From contig NZ_JAJFCK010000026.1 in the NCBI RefSeq assembly GCF_020709055.1, forward strand, positions 1 to 34,011: a DNA stretch of 34,011 nucleotides. The letters run 5' to 3'. A program made the position numbers and the translations under genes. This DNA comes from Ruminococcus callidus (GTDB lineage: Bacteria; Bacillota; Clostridia; Oscillospirales; Ruminococcaceae). Positions 1 to 8,182 of this stretch are shown piece by piece (the stretch's first letter is position 1; each line of letters opens with the position of its first letter). A model generated the notes under the pieces. That model saw only the letters and a program-made list of their open reading frames with translations, was not told the DNA's origin and ran no database searches.

Positions 1-8
1 GCTTTTCG

Positions 9-38
9 AGGGCGGAGCGAACAAGACCGCTCCGCCCT
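9..38. repeat. GC-rich perfect inverted repeat
   Basis: An 11-bp perfect stem (9-19 with 28-38, arm AGGGCGGAGCG) encloses an 8-nt loop. There is no clear T-run on either side, so it is not a canonical intrinsic terminator. It may belong to a gene lying to the left of the window. Confidence 0.5.
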
Positions 39-63
39 GTGTCCCGTTTGCTGTGTTGTGATT

Positions 64-92
64 TTGAAAACATTCCGGTGGAATGTTTTCAA
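64..92 (-). terminator. hairpin downstream of paaK, probable terminator of the ior operon
   Basis: A 13-bp perfect stem (64-76 with 80-92) with a 3-nt loop lies 44 bases beyond the paaK stop. Read on the minus strand, the 3' arm contains a TTTT run, but no separate T-tract follows the hairpin. The position fits a transcript end; the weak T-tract keeps confidence moderate. Confidence 0.5.
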
Positions 93-135
93 CGAAATTT
101 TCAATCACCACAACCAACAGATACAGTACGCCGTG

Positions 136-1371
136 TCAATTAAACCGCTCGTCGATTACCCGAGCCGTCTTTTTCATACTGCGGGGCAGCACGCCGACCT
201 CGACCACCTTGACAATGGGGGTAAAGCCGATGCGGCTCTTGACCTGTTCTGCAATGCGGCGGCTCAGGTCTGCGAAATCCACATCGCCGGTGGATTCCAC
301 GTAGATGCGCATGGTGTCCTTGCCGTCCAGATGGGAGATACGAATCTGATACTCGCTGGAGATCTCCTCGAATGTGCTCAGAATCTCCTCGATCTGGCTG
401 GGGAAGACGTTGACGCCCTTGATCTTCATCATGTCGTCCGTTCTGCCCATGATGATGTCCAGCCGCGGGAACTTGCTGCCGCATGCGCAATCGCCCGGAA
501 TGATGCGGGAAAGGTCGTGGGTGCGGTAGCGGATCAGCGGTGCGCCCTCTTTCACCAGCGTGGTGATGACGATCTCGCCAATCTCGCCGTCCGGCAGATT
601 CTTGCCGGTCATCGGATCGATGATCTCCAGATAGATGTAGTCGTCCCAGTAGTGCATGCCGCAGTTCTCGTGGCAGCTAATGCCGATGCCCGGTCCGTAA
701 ATTTCGGTCAGTCCGTAGATGTCGTACAGCTCGATGCCAAGCTCGGTGGAAATGCGGTCACGCATTTTCTGGCTCCAGCGCTCCGAACCGATGACGCCTT
801 TTTTCAGGTGGATCTTGTCCTTGATGCCACGCTTGCCGATTTCCTCCGCCAGCAGCAGAGCATAGGAGGATGTGGAGCACAGCACCGTGGACTTCAGATC
901 CATCATCATTTGCAGCTGCTTTTCCGTGTTGCCCGGCCCCATGGGAATCGCCATAGCGCCCAGCTTCTCGCAGCCGTTCTGGAAGCCGATGCCGGCAGTC
1001 CACAGTCCGTAGCCTGGTGTGATCTGCACCCGGTCCTCGTTGGTCACGCCGGCAAACTCATAGCACCGCTTGAACATCTCGCCCCAGTCATCCACATCTT
1101 TGGCAGTATAAGGGATGACCACCGGTGTGCCCGTGGTGCCGGAAGAGGAGTGGATGCGGACAATGTCCTTGTCCGGTACGCCCTGCAGTCCCAGCGGATA
1201 TGCCTCCCGCAGGTCGCCCTTGGAGGTGAACGGAAGTGTTTCGAAGTCCTCCTGTGTCCGGATGGATGTCGGATCCAGACCGGCGAATTTTTTCTGATAG
1301 AATGCGCTGTTTTTTATGACGTTTGCCAGCTGCTTCTGAAACAGCGCAAACTGCTGTGAATTCATTTTCAT
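136..1371 (-). CDS. paaK: phenylacetate-CoA ligase family protein (aryl-acid:CoA ligase)
   Basis: This 411-residue adenylate-forming enzyme should join CoA to an aryl acid such as phenylacetate or indoleacetate with ATP, or run in the reverse direction. The AMP-binding P-loop SSSGTTGTPVV is at about residues 75-85, the YGLTE motif at about 218-222, and the C-terminal hinge region GRTDDMMKIKGVNVFP at about 309-324. Length is slightly below the usual 430 residues of PaaK. Its ATG overlaps the iorB stop by 4 bases, so translation is probably coupled. The linkage with iorAB is a known arrangement in anaerobes and suggests that arylacetyl-CoA made by IorAB is handled by this ligase. The exact substrate is not readable from sequence. 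Confidence 0.9.
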   Translation of the reverse strand: MKMNSQQFALFQKQLANVIKNSAFYQKKFAGLDPTSIRTQEDFETLPFTSKGDLREAYPLGLQGVPDKDIVRIHSSSGTTGTPVVIPYTAKDVDDWGEMFKRCYEFAGVTNEDRVQITPGYGLWTAGIGFQNGCEKLGAMAIPMGPGNTEKQLQMMMDLKSTVLCSTSSYALLLAEEIGKRGIKDKIHLKKGVIGSERWSQKMRDRISTELGIELYDIYGLTEIYGPGIGISCHENCGMHYWDDYIYLEIIDPMTGKNLPDGEIGEIVITTLVKEGAPLIRYRTHDLSRIIPGDCACGSKFPRLDIIMGRTDDMMKIKGVNVFPSQIEEILSTFEEISSEYQIRISHLDGKDTMRIYVESTGDVDFADLSRRIAEQVKSRIGFTPIVKVVEVGVLPRSMKKTARVIDERFN

Positions 1372-1964
1372 AGTGTTTCTGCTCCCTTACAGATGATATC
1401 GATTGCCTTGAGGTTGATGGCATGGAACTTTTGCGGCAGACGTTCTGTGACGGCTTGCCGGATTTCCTCCGGCGTGATGCCCAAACCGCCGGACTTTGCC
1501 GCCGCCGCCAGAAGGGCGATGTTCAGCACCTTCGGCGAACCGCATGCCTGACAGATGCCGTCGGCGTCCACGATCTGGACGTGGGAAAAGTTCTGCGTCA
1601 GATAGTCCAGCATCTCCGTGCCGGTGTAGGAGTTTTCGCCGGAGAGAACGGCGGTGACGGGCTTGACTGCCTTGCGGCTGACCACAATGACGCCGTCCTC
1701 CCGCAGATAGCGCAGACAGCGCACTGCCTCCGCCGGTTCAAAGGCAATCATCACATCGGCGGAGTGTTCCGGAATCAGCGGCGTTTCGATCTGCGCTCCA
1801 TAGCGCACGTGGCTGACCACACTGCCGCCACGCTGCGCCATGCCAATGGTCTCGGCGTTGCGCACTTGCATGCCCTTTTTCATGGCAGCGTAGGCAATGA
1901 GCTTTGCGGCGAGGACGGTACCTTGTCCTCCCACACCGCACAGCAGACAATTCCAGTTTTTCAT
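1368..1964 (-). CDS. iorB: indolepyruvate:ferredoxin oxidoreductase, beta subunit
   Basis: This 198-residue protein is the gamma-type domain subunit of the 2-oxoacid:ferredoxin oxidoreductase family. The N-terminus carries the glycine-rich GVGGQGTVLAAK motif at residues 10-21, followed by ETIGMAQRGGSVVSHVR, both characteristic of IorB. It pairs with IorA to convert arylpyruvates (from Trp, Phe, Tyr transamination) to arylacetyl-CoA with reduction of ferredoxin. The start overlaps the iorA stop as ATGA, and a strong site (GAAGGAGG) precedes it inside the end of iorA. The order iorA-iorB-paaK with overlaps shows a single transcription unit. Confidence 0.93.
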   Translation of the reverse strand: MKNWNCLLCGVGGQGTVLAAKLIAYAAMKKGMQVRNAETIGMAQRGGSVVSHVRYGAQIETPLIPEHSADVMIAFEPAEAVRCLRYLREDGVIVVSRKAVKPVTAVLSGENSYTGTEMLDYLTQNFSHVQIVDADGICQACGSPKVLNIALLAAAAKSGGLGITPEEIRQAVTERLPQKFHAINLKAIDIICKGAETL

Positions 1965-3763
1965 TTTGCGGCCTCCTTCCGGTCAATGGCGTGGAACGGA
2001 CAGATCTGGGTGCACAGTCCGCAGCCGGTGCAGAGGGATGGCTCGATCTGTGCCTTTCCGCTGGAGAGCGTGATGGCGGGACAGCCGATCTCCCGAATGC
2101 AGAACTTGCAGGAGGTGCACTTTTCCGTGTCCACGCACACCGGTGCAGCCGGCTTGATCTTGGCGATGCAGGGGCTGCGGAAGATGATGGCACGAACGCC
2201 GGTTTCTCCGGCGGCTTTCTGTACTGCCGCAACGGCAGCGGCGTAGTCCAGCGGGTCAGTGATCTGGATGGAGCGGACACCGATCGCCTCCAGAATTTTT
2301 TCGATGCTGATGCAGTTGGAAACCTCGCCCATCATGGTGACGCCGGTGCCCGGATGGGGCTGATGTCCGGTCATGGCGGTGGTGGAGTTGTCCAGCACCA
2401 CCAGAATGATGTCCGTCTGGTTGTATACGGCATTGACCACGCCGGTGATGCCGGAGGCAAAGAACGTGGAGTCGCCGATAAAGGAGAAGTGGAGGGTGTC
2501 CGGCTCAATGCGCTGCATGCCCTGTGCCATGGTCACATCTGCGCCCATGCAAAGGCAGGTATCCGTCATGTCCAGCGGCTGGGCATTGCCCAGTGTGTAG
2601 CACCCGATGTCACCGCAGAACACGGCTTTCCGTCCCTTGAGCGCCTTTTTGACGGCGTAGAACGAGGCACGGTGGGGACATCCGGCACAGAGTACCGGCG
2701 GACGCACCGGAAGCGGCGGCGGTGTCGGAAGCTCCGGCTTTTTCGGCATTTGTACCGGCAGAAACTTCTCCAGCACACTGGCAACGCTCTCCACACTGTT
2801 TTCGCCGGCCGGCTGTACAGTACCGTCCAGCTTGCCGTGGATGACGGTGGGCAGGTGGTACTTGCCGCACAGGTGGATCAGGGCGTTTTCGATGACCGGA
2901 TCCAGCTCCTCAATGACCACGACTTTCTCCAGCCCCTCCAGGAACCGGAGTGCGAGTGCCTCCGGAAACGGGTTGGCGGTGGCGATCTTCAGGAATTTTC
3001 CCGCCTTGCCGCAGTGGTGCAGCACCTCTCTGGTATAAGTGGCGCTGATGCCGGCGGTGGCGATGCCGAACGTGCCCTCGCCCTCCAGCTGGTTGAATCG
3101 GTAGCCGGAGAAATCCTGCCCGATCTTCGGGGCATTTTCCTCCAGCTTGATGTGGTTGAGGTAGGAAGTGCGAGGGAAGATGACCCAGCGGCTGGTGTCC
3201 TTCCGGAAGCCCTCTGCCGGACGAATGCCCTTTGCCTCCCGCAGGGGTACCGAGGCGCAGCTGTGACAGACTCTGGTCACCGGACGGAAGAGCACGGGGA
3301 TGCCGTACTTCTCCGAGTAGTCGTAGGCGTCCTGAATCATCTCATACGCCTCTTCTGCGGTGGAGGGGTCGAATACCGGCAGCTTGGCGAACTGGGCAAA
3401 ATGGCGGGTGTCCTGCTCCGTCTGGGAGGAGATAGGGCCGGGGTCGTCGGCGGATACGATGACCATACCGCCCTTGACGCCCACATATGCCAGACTCATG
3501 AGCGGGTCGGAGGCGACGTTCAGCCCCACCTGCTTCATGGTCACCAGCGTTCGTGCGCCAGCGTAGGAGGCGCCGGCAGCGGCTTCCAGCGCAGCCTTTT
3601 CATTGACTGACCATTCGACGTAGATGTCGCCGGGATTCCGCTTTGCCACGGTTTCCAAAATTTCGGTAGAGGGTGTTCCGGGATATCCGGAGACGAAGCT
3701 GACACCGGCGTGCATGGCACCCAGCGCAATGGCTTCGTTTCCCATTAAGAATTCAGTTTTCAT
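1961..3763 (-). CDS. iorA: indolepyruvate:ferredoxin oxidoreductase, alpha subunit
   Basis: This 600-residue catalytic subunit has the normal IorA length. It begins MKTEFLMGNEAIALGA, with the pyrimidine-binding domain and an SGYPGTPSTEI motif. A TPP-binding domain lies at about residues 360-530 (GDIGCYTLG, then IGDSTFFASG and VLDNSTTAMTG). Two 4Fe-4S motifs are at the C-terminus (CTSCKFC...C and CTGCGLC...CP). The frame extends upstream to 3961, but the start at 3763 is chosen because TTGGAG lies 8-13 bases ahead and the protein family begins there; the promoter at 3804-3832 also lies inside the longer frame. It carries out ferredoxin-dependent oxidative decarboxylation of arylpyruvates in the cytoplasm. 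Confidence 0.95.
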   Translation of the reverse strand: MKTEFLMGNEAIALGAMHAGVSFVSGYPGTPSTEILETVAKRNPGDIYVEWSVNEKAALEAAAGASYAGARTLVTMKQVGLNVASDPLMSLAYVGVKGGMVIVSADDPGPISSQTEQDTRHFAQFAKLPVFDPSTAEEAYEMIQDAYDYSEKYGIPVLFRPVTRVCHSCASVPLREAKGIRPAEGFRKDTSRWVIFPRTSYLNHIKLEENAPKIGQDFSGYRFNQLEGEGTFGIATAGISATYTREVLHHCGKAGKFLKIATANPFPEALALRFLEGLEKVVVIEELDPVIENALIHLCGKYHLPTVIHGKLDGTVQPAGENSVESVASVLEKFLPVQMPKKPELPTPPPLPVRPPVLCAGCPHRASFYAVKKALKGRKAVFCGDIGCYTLGNAQPLDMTDTCLCMGADVTMAQGMQRIEPDTLHFSFIGDSTFFASGITGVVNAVYNQTDIILVVLDNSTTAMTGHQPHPGTGVTMMGEVSNCISIEKILEAIGVRSIQITDPLDYAAAVAAVQKAAGETGVRAIIFRSPCIAKIKPAAPVCVDTEKCTSCKFCIREIGCPAITLSSGKAQIEPSLCTGCGLCTQICPFHAIDRKEAAK

Positions 3764-3803
3764 TGTGTTTCGCTCCAATACGTGATACATAGTGTACCTA
3801 TTT

Positions 3804-3832
3804 ATTATAACGTTCCTGCCGGCATTTGTCAA
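3804..3832 (-). promoter_or_regulatory. consensus sigma-A promoter of iorA-iorB-paaK
   Basis: On the minus strand, TTGACA (3832-3827) and TATAAT (3809-3804) are separated by exactly 17 bases, a full match to the housekeeping consensus. The predicted transcript starts near 3797, about 34 bases before the iorA ATG. Confidence 0.88.
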
Positions 3833-3845
3833 CGATTTCCGCCAG

Positions 3846-3884
3846 AAAAACAAACACAGAGCAGCATGTTGCAGCTCTGTGTTT
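3846..3884 (-). terminator. intrinsic terminator of the B12-riboswitch transporter operon
   Basis: An 11-bp perfect stem (3852-3862 with 3874-3884), followed on the minus strand by TG and then TTTTT (3850-3846). It lies 46 bases after the ATPase stop and just upstream of the ior promoter, so it separates the two minus-strand operons. Confidence 0.88.
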
Positions 3885-3929
3885 CGATAAAACCATAAAC
3901 ATCTGTATGTCAAAGCGCATGCAGGATTT

Positions 3930-5027
3930 CTATTCCACGCACTTTTCCTGTTTCCGTGCAAGCTCCAGTAAATCCTGATTTCGCCGGTTCATTGTCCCGA
4001 ACGCTGCGCAGCAGCAGATCACGGTTTCGCACTGCGCCATACGCTGTGCCGCCCGCTGAAACGCCGCCTCGCCGACGGGTTCAAAGGCAGCTTCGGAGAT
4101 GACCTCTGCCGCCAGCGCACGTGCCGTGGGAAAATCCAGATCGTTTTCCGGCAGCACACCGGCGTAGAACGGCACGCCCTCCCGCTGCAGCCGGCGGTAT
4201 ACGGGGATTCCTGTACCGCCCCCGCCAATGACGAAGGTGCGTGGCACTCCCGCAGGCGGCGGAAGCTCCGGTGTGCCGGCGTAGCTGTCGTAGCTGCCGC
4301 AGGTCATCTCGTAAAGGCTGGCAATATAGTCGCCGGTGAAAATCTCGTCCGGTGTCCCGATGCGCTCGATGCGGTCGCCGTGGACGCACGCCACCAGGTC
4401 GGACAGCTTCTGTGCCAAGTCCAGCTCGTGGAGGGAGAGCACTACCGCAATTCTGCGGGTGTGCACCAGTTCCTTGAGGATTTGCAGCAGCTCTAGCTGA
4501 TAGCGGATGTCCAGAAAGGAGGTCGGCTCGTCCAGAATCAGCACCTCCGGCTCCTGACAGATGGCTTTTGCCAGCAGAATGCGCTGGCGCTGTCCGTCGC
4601 TGAGCTGCCGGAAATCCCGCTGTGCGAGGGCTTCGCCGTGTACCAGCCGCAGTGCCTCCTGTGCAATGTTCCGGTCATCATCGGAGAGGATGCCAAGCCG
4701 TCCGGTGTACGGATATCGTCCGGATTCCACCACGTCAATGCAGCGCATCCACTCCGTTTCCAGCCGCTGGGTCATGAGAATGGACATGGTCTGCGCCAGC
4801 TGCTGCCGTGGCAGTTCCGTGAGCGCCTTGCCCTGTAAAAAGACTGTGCCGGCGAGGGGCGCAAGCTGGCGGGAGATGCTCTTGAGGATGGTGGATTTTC
4901 CGGCGCCGTTTGGCCCGATGAGGGTGAGAATCTGTCCGGCACGCACGGAAAACGTGATGTCCCGAATCAGTGCCTCGTCGTGATAGCCCACGGTGAGCTG
5001 GTCGGTGTGTAAAAGAATGTCGTTCAT
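3930..5027 (-). CDS. FecE/BtuD-type ABC transporter ATPase with an extra C-terminal domain
   Basis: The 365-residue protein contains a complete ABC ATPase at residues 1-255: Walker A GPNGAGKS (38-45), Q-loop Gln87, signature LSDGQRQR (142-149, a variant of LSGGQ), Walker B VLILDE (162-167) and switch His200. It would power uptake through the permease encoded directly upstream. Residues 263-365 form an additional domain starting TFVIGGGGTGIPVYRRL and containing a CCC cluster (338-340); I do not know a defined function for it. The start at 5027 is chosen because its ATG overlaps the permease stop by one base (TGATG) and it matches the family start; the frame itself is open to 5423. Family assignment of the ATPase is firm, the substrate is inferred from context. 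Confidence 0.92.
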   Translation of the reverse strand: MNDILLHTDQLTVGYHDEALIRDITFSVRAGQILTLIGPNGAGKSTILKSISRQLAPLAGTVFLQGKALTELPRQQLAQTMSILMTQRLETEWMRCIDVVESGRYPYTGRLGILSDDDRNIAQEALRLVHGEALAQRDFRQLSDGQRQRILLAKAICQEPEVLILDEPTSFLDIRYQLELLQILKELVHTRRIAVVLSLHELDLAQKLSDLVACVHGDRIERIGTPDEIFTGDYIASLYEMTCGSYDSYAGTPELPPPAGVPRTFVIGGGGTGIPVYRRLQREGVPFYAGVLPENDLDFPTARALAAEVISEAAFEPVGEAAFQRAAQRMAQCETVICCCAAFGTMNRRNQDLLELARKQEKCVE

Positions 5028-6058
5028 CACATGCCCTCCCTCCGGCGCTTCTCCCGCCGCAGCATCATCCAGATGACTACCGGTGCACCGAAAACGGCGG
5101 TGACAGTGCTGATGCTCAGTTCTGTAGGGGAAAAGACGGTTCTCGCAATGCCATCGCAAAACAGACAGAATACCCCGCCGCCCAGAAAACAGGCGGGGAG
5201 AATCCACAGTGGCTTTGCCGTCCGGAACAGGCTCTTCATCAGATGGGGCACGGCAATCCCTACAAAGGAGATGGGACCGGCAAAGGCGGTGACGCAGGCG
5301 GACAGCACGCTGGACAGGAGAATCAGGGCGATGCGGAACAGTCGGATGTTGACGCCGAGATTCTGCGCATATGCCTCGCCCAGCTGGTAGGCGCCCATGG
5401 GCTTGGACAGCAGAAATGTGCATAGCAGACCGGGAAAGACCGTCAGGGCAATGGTGCGGATGTCCCGCCAGCTGGTGCCGGAGAAGCTGCCCATAGACCA
5501 GTTGTGGAGGTTGACGATGTTGGAATCATCGGCAAAGGTGACCACGAAATCCGTGACCGCAGAGCAGATGTAGCCGATCATCACGCCGCAGATGATCAGC
5601 AGGGACATGCGGTGGACTTTTCCGGCGATGAGCAGAATGAACCCCATGGAGAGCATTGCACCGAGGAATGCGGCGGCAATGAGTCCCATTGACCCCAGCA
5701 CCATGCCCTGTCCCAGAGAGAAGATCATGGCGAGGGCGACGGTGAGCTTTGCGCCGGAGGAGATTCCCAGAATGTAGGGGCCGGCGATGGGATTGGCAAA
5801 GAACGTCTGGAGCAGAAAGCCGGATACGGAGAGCGCTCCGCCAAGAACCACTGCCGCCAGACAGCGGGGCAGCCGAATCTCCCAGAGAATGCGCCACGCC
5901 GTGGGGTTCTGTTCCTGTCCGAGGAGCAGCCCCAGAACCTGAGACGGGGAGAGCCGGACGCTTCCGCTGCACAGATTGACGGCAAAGAGCAGCACCAGCA
6001 GCGCAGCCAGCAGCAGATACCGCAGCCAGCAGCGTGCCGCAGATGGATGATTTTGCAA
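5027..6058 (-). CDS. FecCD/BtuC-family ABC transporter permease
   Basis: The 343-residue membrane protein has about nine or ten hydrophobic segments, and family signatures IRLPRCLAAVVLGGALSVSG (about 62-81) and a late SFVGIAVPHLMKSLF stretch with the ATPase-contacting helix. It belongs to the permeases for siderophores, heme and cobalamin. The start is TTG at 6058, supported by AGGAGGGA about nine bases ahead and by the 13-base gap from the binding-protein stop. The stop overlaps the ATPase start. The cobalamin riboswitch at the head of the operon and the chelatase gene point to a corrinoid, cobalt-porphyrin or heme-like substrate, which is inference. Confidence 0.93.
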   Translation of the reverse strand: MQNHPSAARCWLRYLLLAALLVLLFAVNLCSGSVRLSPSQVLGLLLGQEQNPTAWRILWEIRLPRCLAAVVLGGALSVSGFLLQTFFANPIAGPYILGISSGAKLTVALAMIFSLGQGMVLGSMGLIAAAFLGAMLSMGFILLIAGKVHRMSLLIICGVMIGYICSAVTDFVVTFADDSNIVNLHNWSMGSFSGTSWRDIRTIALTVFPGLLCTFLLSKPMGAYQLGEAYAQNLGVNIRLFRIALILLSSVLSACVTAFAGPISFVGIAVPHLMKSLFRTAKPLWILPACFLGGGVFCLFCDGIARTVFSPTELSISTVTAVFGAPVVIWMMLRREKRRREGM

Positions 6059-6071
6059 CGTGTGTTCCCTC

Positions 6072-7217
6072 CTATTGTACCCGGTGCAGGTAGGTCAGTT
6101 GTGTCTTGCCGTCTGCCTCGCCGGTGACCACGGCGTGCAGGTCGGCGATCATGTCCGCTGCGCCGGTGGTCTGCTGAAACATGTTCTGCTCGGTGCACCA
6201 GACGTTTCCGCTTTGCACAGCGGCAAAATCCGCCAGCAGGGGACTCTTTTGCAGCAGCTGGTCGATGGTGCTGACGGCGCCGTCAATGGTGCTGTTGTAG
6301 ATGAGATAATCCGCATCCTTTGCACCGGCATAGAACGCCTCCATCTGGATGTTCATGGTAGAGAGGGCGTTTTCCTCCACATTCAGGTCATCGGCGGAAA
6401 AGATGTACTGTCCGCCGGCAAGCTCGATCATCTTGGAGATATAATCCCCCGGCTTCCGCACATTGACGCTGCCGTTGGAGCTGATGTAGAAAAATGCCAC
6501 GGTTTTTCCAGTGCTTTCGCCGGTGCAGATATCATCCAGCTTCCGGGACTGCGCCTGAAAAAACGACTCTGCCGCTTCGGTTTTCCCCAGCAGCAGCCCG
6601 TAGAGCTTGATCCACTCCATGCGCCCCAGTGGGTGGGACTCATAGCTGGAGTGTTCCACCAGCACGGGGATTCCCAGCGTCTCCAGCTTCTCCCGAATCT
6701 CCGGACTGTGATAGATCATGGTGGACTCTACCGCCAATTCACAGCCGCCGGAGAGGATCGCCTCATAGTCTGGCGCACTGTACTTTCCCGCATATTCCAG
6801 CGTGCCGTTTTCCATGGCGCTTTGAACATTCGGCAAACTCCATCCGGTTTCGGCGGTGCTGGTCATGTGAACGCTGTCCAGTGCGCCGATGCCGTCAAAC
6901 AGATCCATGGCGGAGCTGGCTGCCACATAGAGATTGTCCAGTGGCTGCTGAAGAATGGTGATGCTGTCATCCACACCGGCTGGCGGCGTTTCGCCCTCCG
7001 GTACCAGCAAGTACTGGTCTTTGCCGGCGATGGTGATGAGGGCATCCTTGCCGTAGTAGTCCACGGAAAATTCCTTGGCGTATTCCAGCGCCATGTGTCC
7101 CGTGGGGGAACGGTCTGCCCAGGCGCTGCCGGAGGAGGACTCCGCCGTTCCCGTTCCGCAGGCAAAGAGCAGCACACAGGGCAGCAGCAGACTGCATGCA
7201 GTGATCCGGCGCATCAC
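6072..7217 (-). CDS. ABC transporter substrate-binding lipoprotein (FecB/BtuF-like)
   Basis: The 381-residue protein has a lipoprotein signal peptide with the lipobox LLFAC, cysteine 20, so it should be anchored on the outer face of the membrane. The remainder resembles the helical-backbone binding proteins of the TroA/BtuF/FhuD class, with two lobes of roughly 150 residues (VYVAASSAMDLFDGIG-like N-lobe region and a C-lobe with GKTVAFFYISSNGSVNVR). It hands its ligand to the permease immediately downstream. Its ATG overlaps the stop of the preceding lipoprotein gene by 4 bases, coupling the two. No signature tells which ligand is bound; cobalamin or heme-type tetrapyrroles are the likely range given the riboswitch. 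Confidence 0.9.
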   Translation of the reverse strand: MMRRITACSLLLPCVLLFACGTGTAESSSGSAWADRSPTGHMALEYAKEFSVDYYGKDALITIAGKDQYLLVPEGETPPAGVDDSITILQQPLDNLYVAASSAMDLFDGIGALDSVHMTSTAETGWSLPNVQSAMENGTLEYAGKYSAPDYEAILSGGCELAVESTMIYHSPEIREKLETLGIPVLVEHSSYESHPLGRMEWIKLYGLLLGKTEAAESFFQAQSRKLDDICTGESTGKTVAFFYISSNGSVNVRKPGDYISKMIELAGGQYIFSADDLNVEENALSTMNIQMEAFYAGAKDADYLIYNSTIDGAVSTIDQLLQKSPLLADFAAVQSGNVWCTEQNMFQQTTGAADMIADLHAVVTGEADGKTQLTYLHRVQ

Positions 7218-8098
7218 TGCTTTTCCAGTGTGGCGGAGTCGAAGTACAGGGTGTACTCGATCTCGTGGGGTGTGCTCATGGCAGTGGTGTCTGCCGAAAC
7301 CGGCATGGCGTAATCAAAGCCCAGCACAGGAATCTGGAATTCCGAGTTTCCGTCGGTGTTGACGGGGTCATACTGTACGCCGTCCACTTTCATATAGTCG
7401 TAGTTGGAGCTGCTCCAGAGGATGTCCGCCGTGACGCTGCTGTCTGCCACTGTGAGTGTTGCCGGAGATTCCACACTGGCACGGCCGGAACCACCCTCCA
7501 GTGTGACGGCAACGGTATAGGTGCCGTCCTCCAGATTCAGGCTTTCCACCGAGGTGTAAGCATCCTCGGTGCGTGCGTCCATGGGCAGGGAGTCCGCCCG
7601 GAATACCAGCGTGCGGTCATACCAGATCTGCTTTTTCTTGCTGAATGCTGCGCAGTCAATGCCGGTATCCAGCGCCTCCACCGGCACGGTAAAGGTATGT
7701 GTGCCGTCAGCGTTTTCTGTGAAGGGAATGTAGCTGTCCGCATCCGCCTGTTCGGCTTCCGCACCTGTTCCCATGTAGAGATAGAGGTAACCCGTTCCGC
7801 CCATGGTCATGGCAGCGGTCATGCTGCCGTCCCTGACGGTCAGCTGACAGGCTGTGATCTGGAACATGGTGGAGCTGGAATCCACGGTGATGTCATATAC
7901 GCCGTCCTTGATCTCGCTGCCGGAGATGGGTTCCATGCCGTCCTGTACCACCTGAACCGTTTCGGCGGTGACAACGGCGGAGGATTCCTCGGAAGCGGCG
8001 GTGCCTGCGGTTTCCTCCTTGGCGGTGCTGCCGCATCCGGCACAAAGCGCAGCGGTCAGACAGAGGGAGAGTGCGGCGGAAAATACACGAAATTTCAT
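7214..8098 (-). CDS. two-repeat NEAT-like surface lipoprotein, putative tetrapyrrole binder
   Basis: The 294-residue protein has a signal peptide with the lipobox ALCAGC (Cys22) and a short Ser/Ala/Glu/Thr linker. Two similar repeats follow, about residues 64-168 and 190-290. Each starts with a DGxYxxxV strand, has a central DxSxTAxxxxxxxxY segment (DGSMTAAMTMGGTGYLYLYM and DSSVTADILWSSSNYDYM) and ends in a beta strand (RTLVF, YTLYF). This layout resembles NEAT heme-binding domains, but the resemblance is by eye. The frame opens at 8161; the ATG at 8098 is chosen because GAAAGGAAGG precedes it and it gives a proper signal peptide. It sits between the chelatase and the binding protein, so it probably passes ligand to the transporter. 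Confidence 0.8.
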   Translation of the reverse strand: MKFRVFSAALSLCLTAALCAGCGSTAKEETAGTAASEESSAVVTAETVQVVQDGMEPISGSEIKDGVYDITVDSSSTMFQITACQLTVRDGSMTAAMTMGGTGYLYLYMGTGAEAEQADADSYIPFTENADGTHTFTVPVEALDTGIDCAAFSKKKQIWYDRTLVFRADSLPMDARTEDAYTSVESLNLEDGTYTVAVTLEGGSGRASVESPATLTVADSSVTADILWSSSNYDYMKVDGVQYDPVNTDGNSEFQIPVLGFDYAMPVSADTTAMSTPHEIEYTLYFDSATLEKQ

Positions 8099-8114
8099 AG
8101 AGAGCCTTCCTTTC

Positions 8115-8149
8115 AAAAAGAGCGGTTGGGAAAAGTCCGAACCGCTCTT
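8115..8149 (-). terminator. intercistronic hairpin between cbiK and the downstream transporter genes
   Basis: A 10-bp perfect stem (8118-8127 with 8140-8149) runs straight into TTTTT (8119-8115) on the minus strand, just ahead of the ribosome binding site of the next gene. It looks like a partial terminator that would lower expression of the transporter relative to cbiK, or a stabilising hairpin. Confidence 0.65.
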
Positions 8150-8182
8150 GAATATGAACAAGTGAAATATTGGAATGGTTAC

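Noticed and set aside
1904..3610. Open frame of 568 codons on the plus strand
   Set aside because: It is antisense to iorA, which has a convincing product, promoter and operon context.
3930..5423. Longer ATPase with an N-terminal extension to 5423
   Set aside because: The extension overlaps the permease gene by about 400 bases and has no family similarity; the ATG at 5027 overlaps the permease stop in the usual way.
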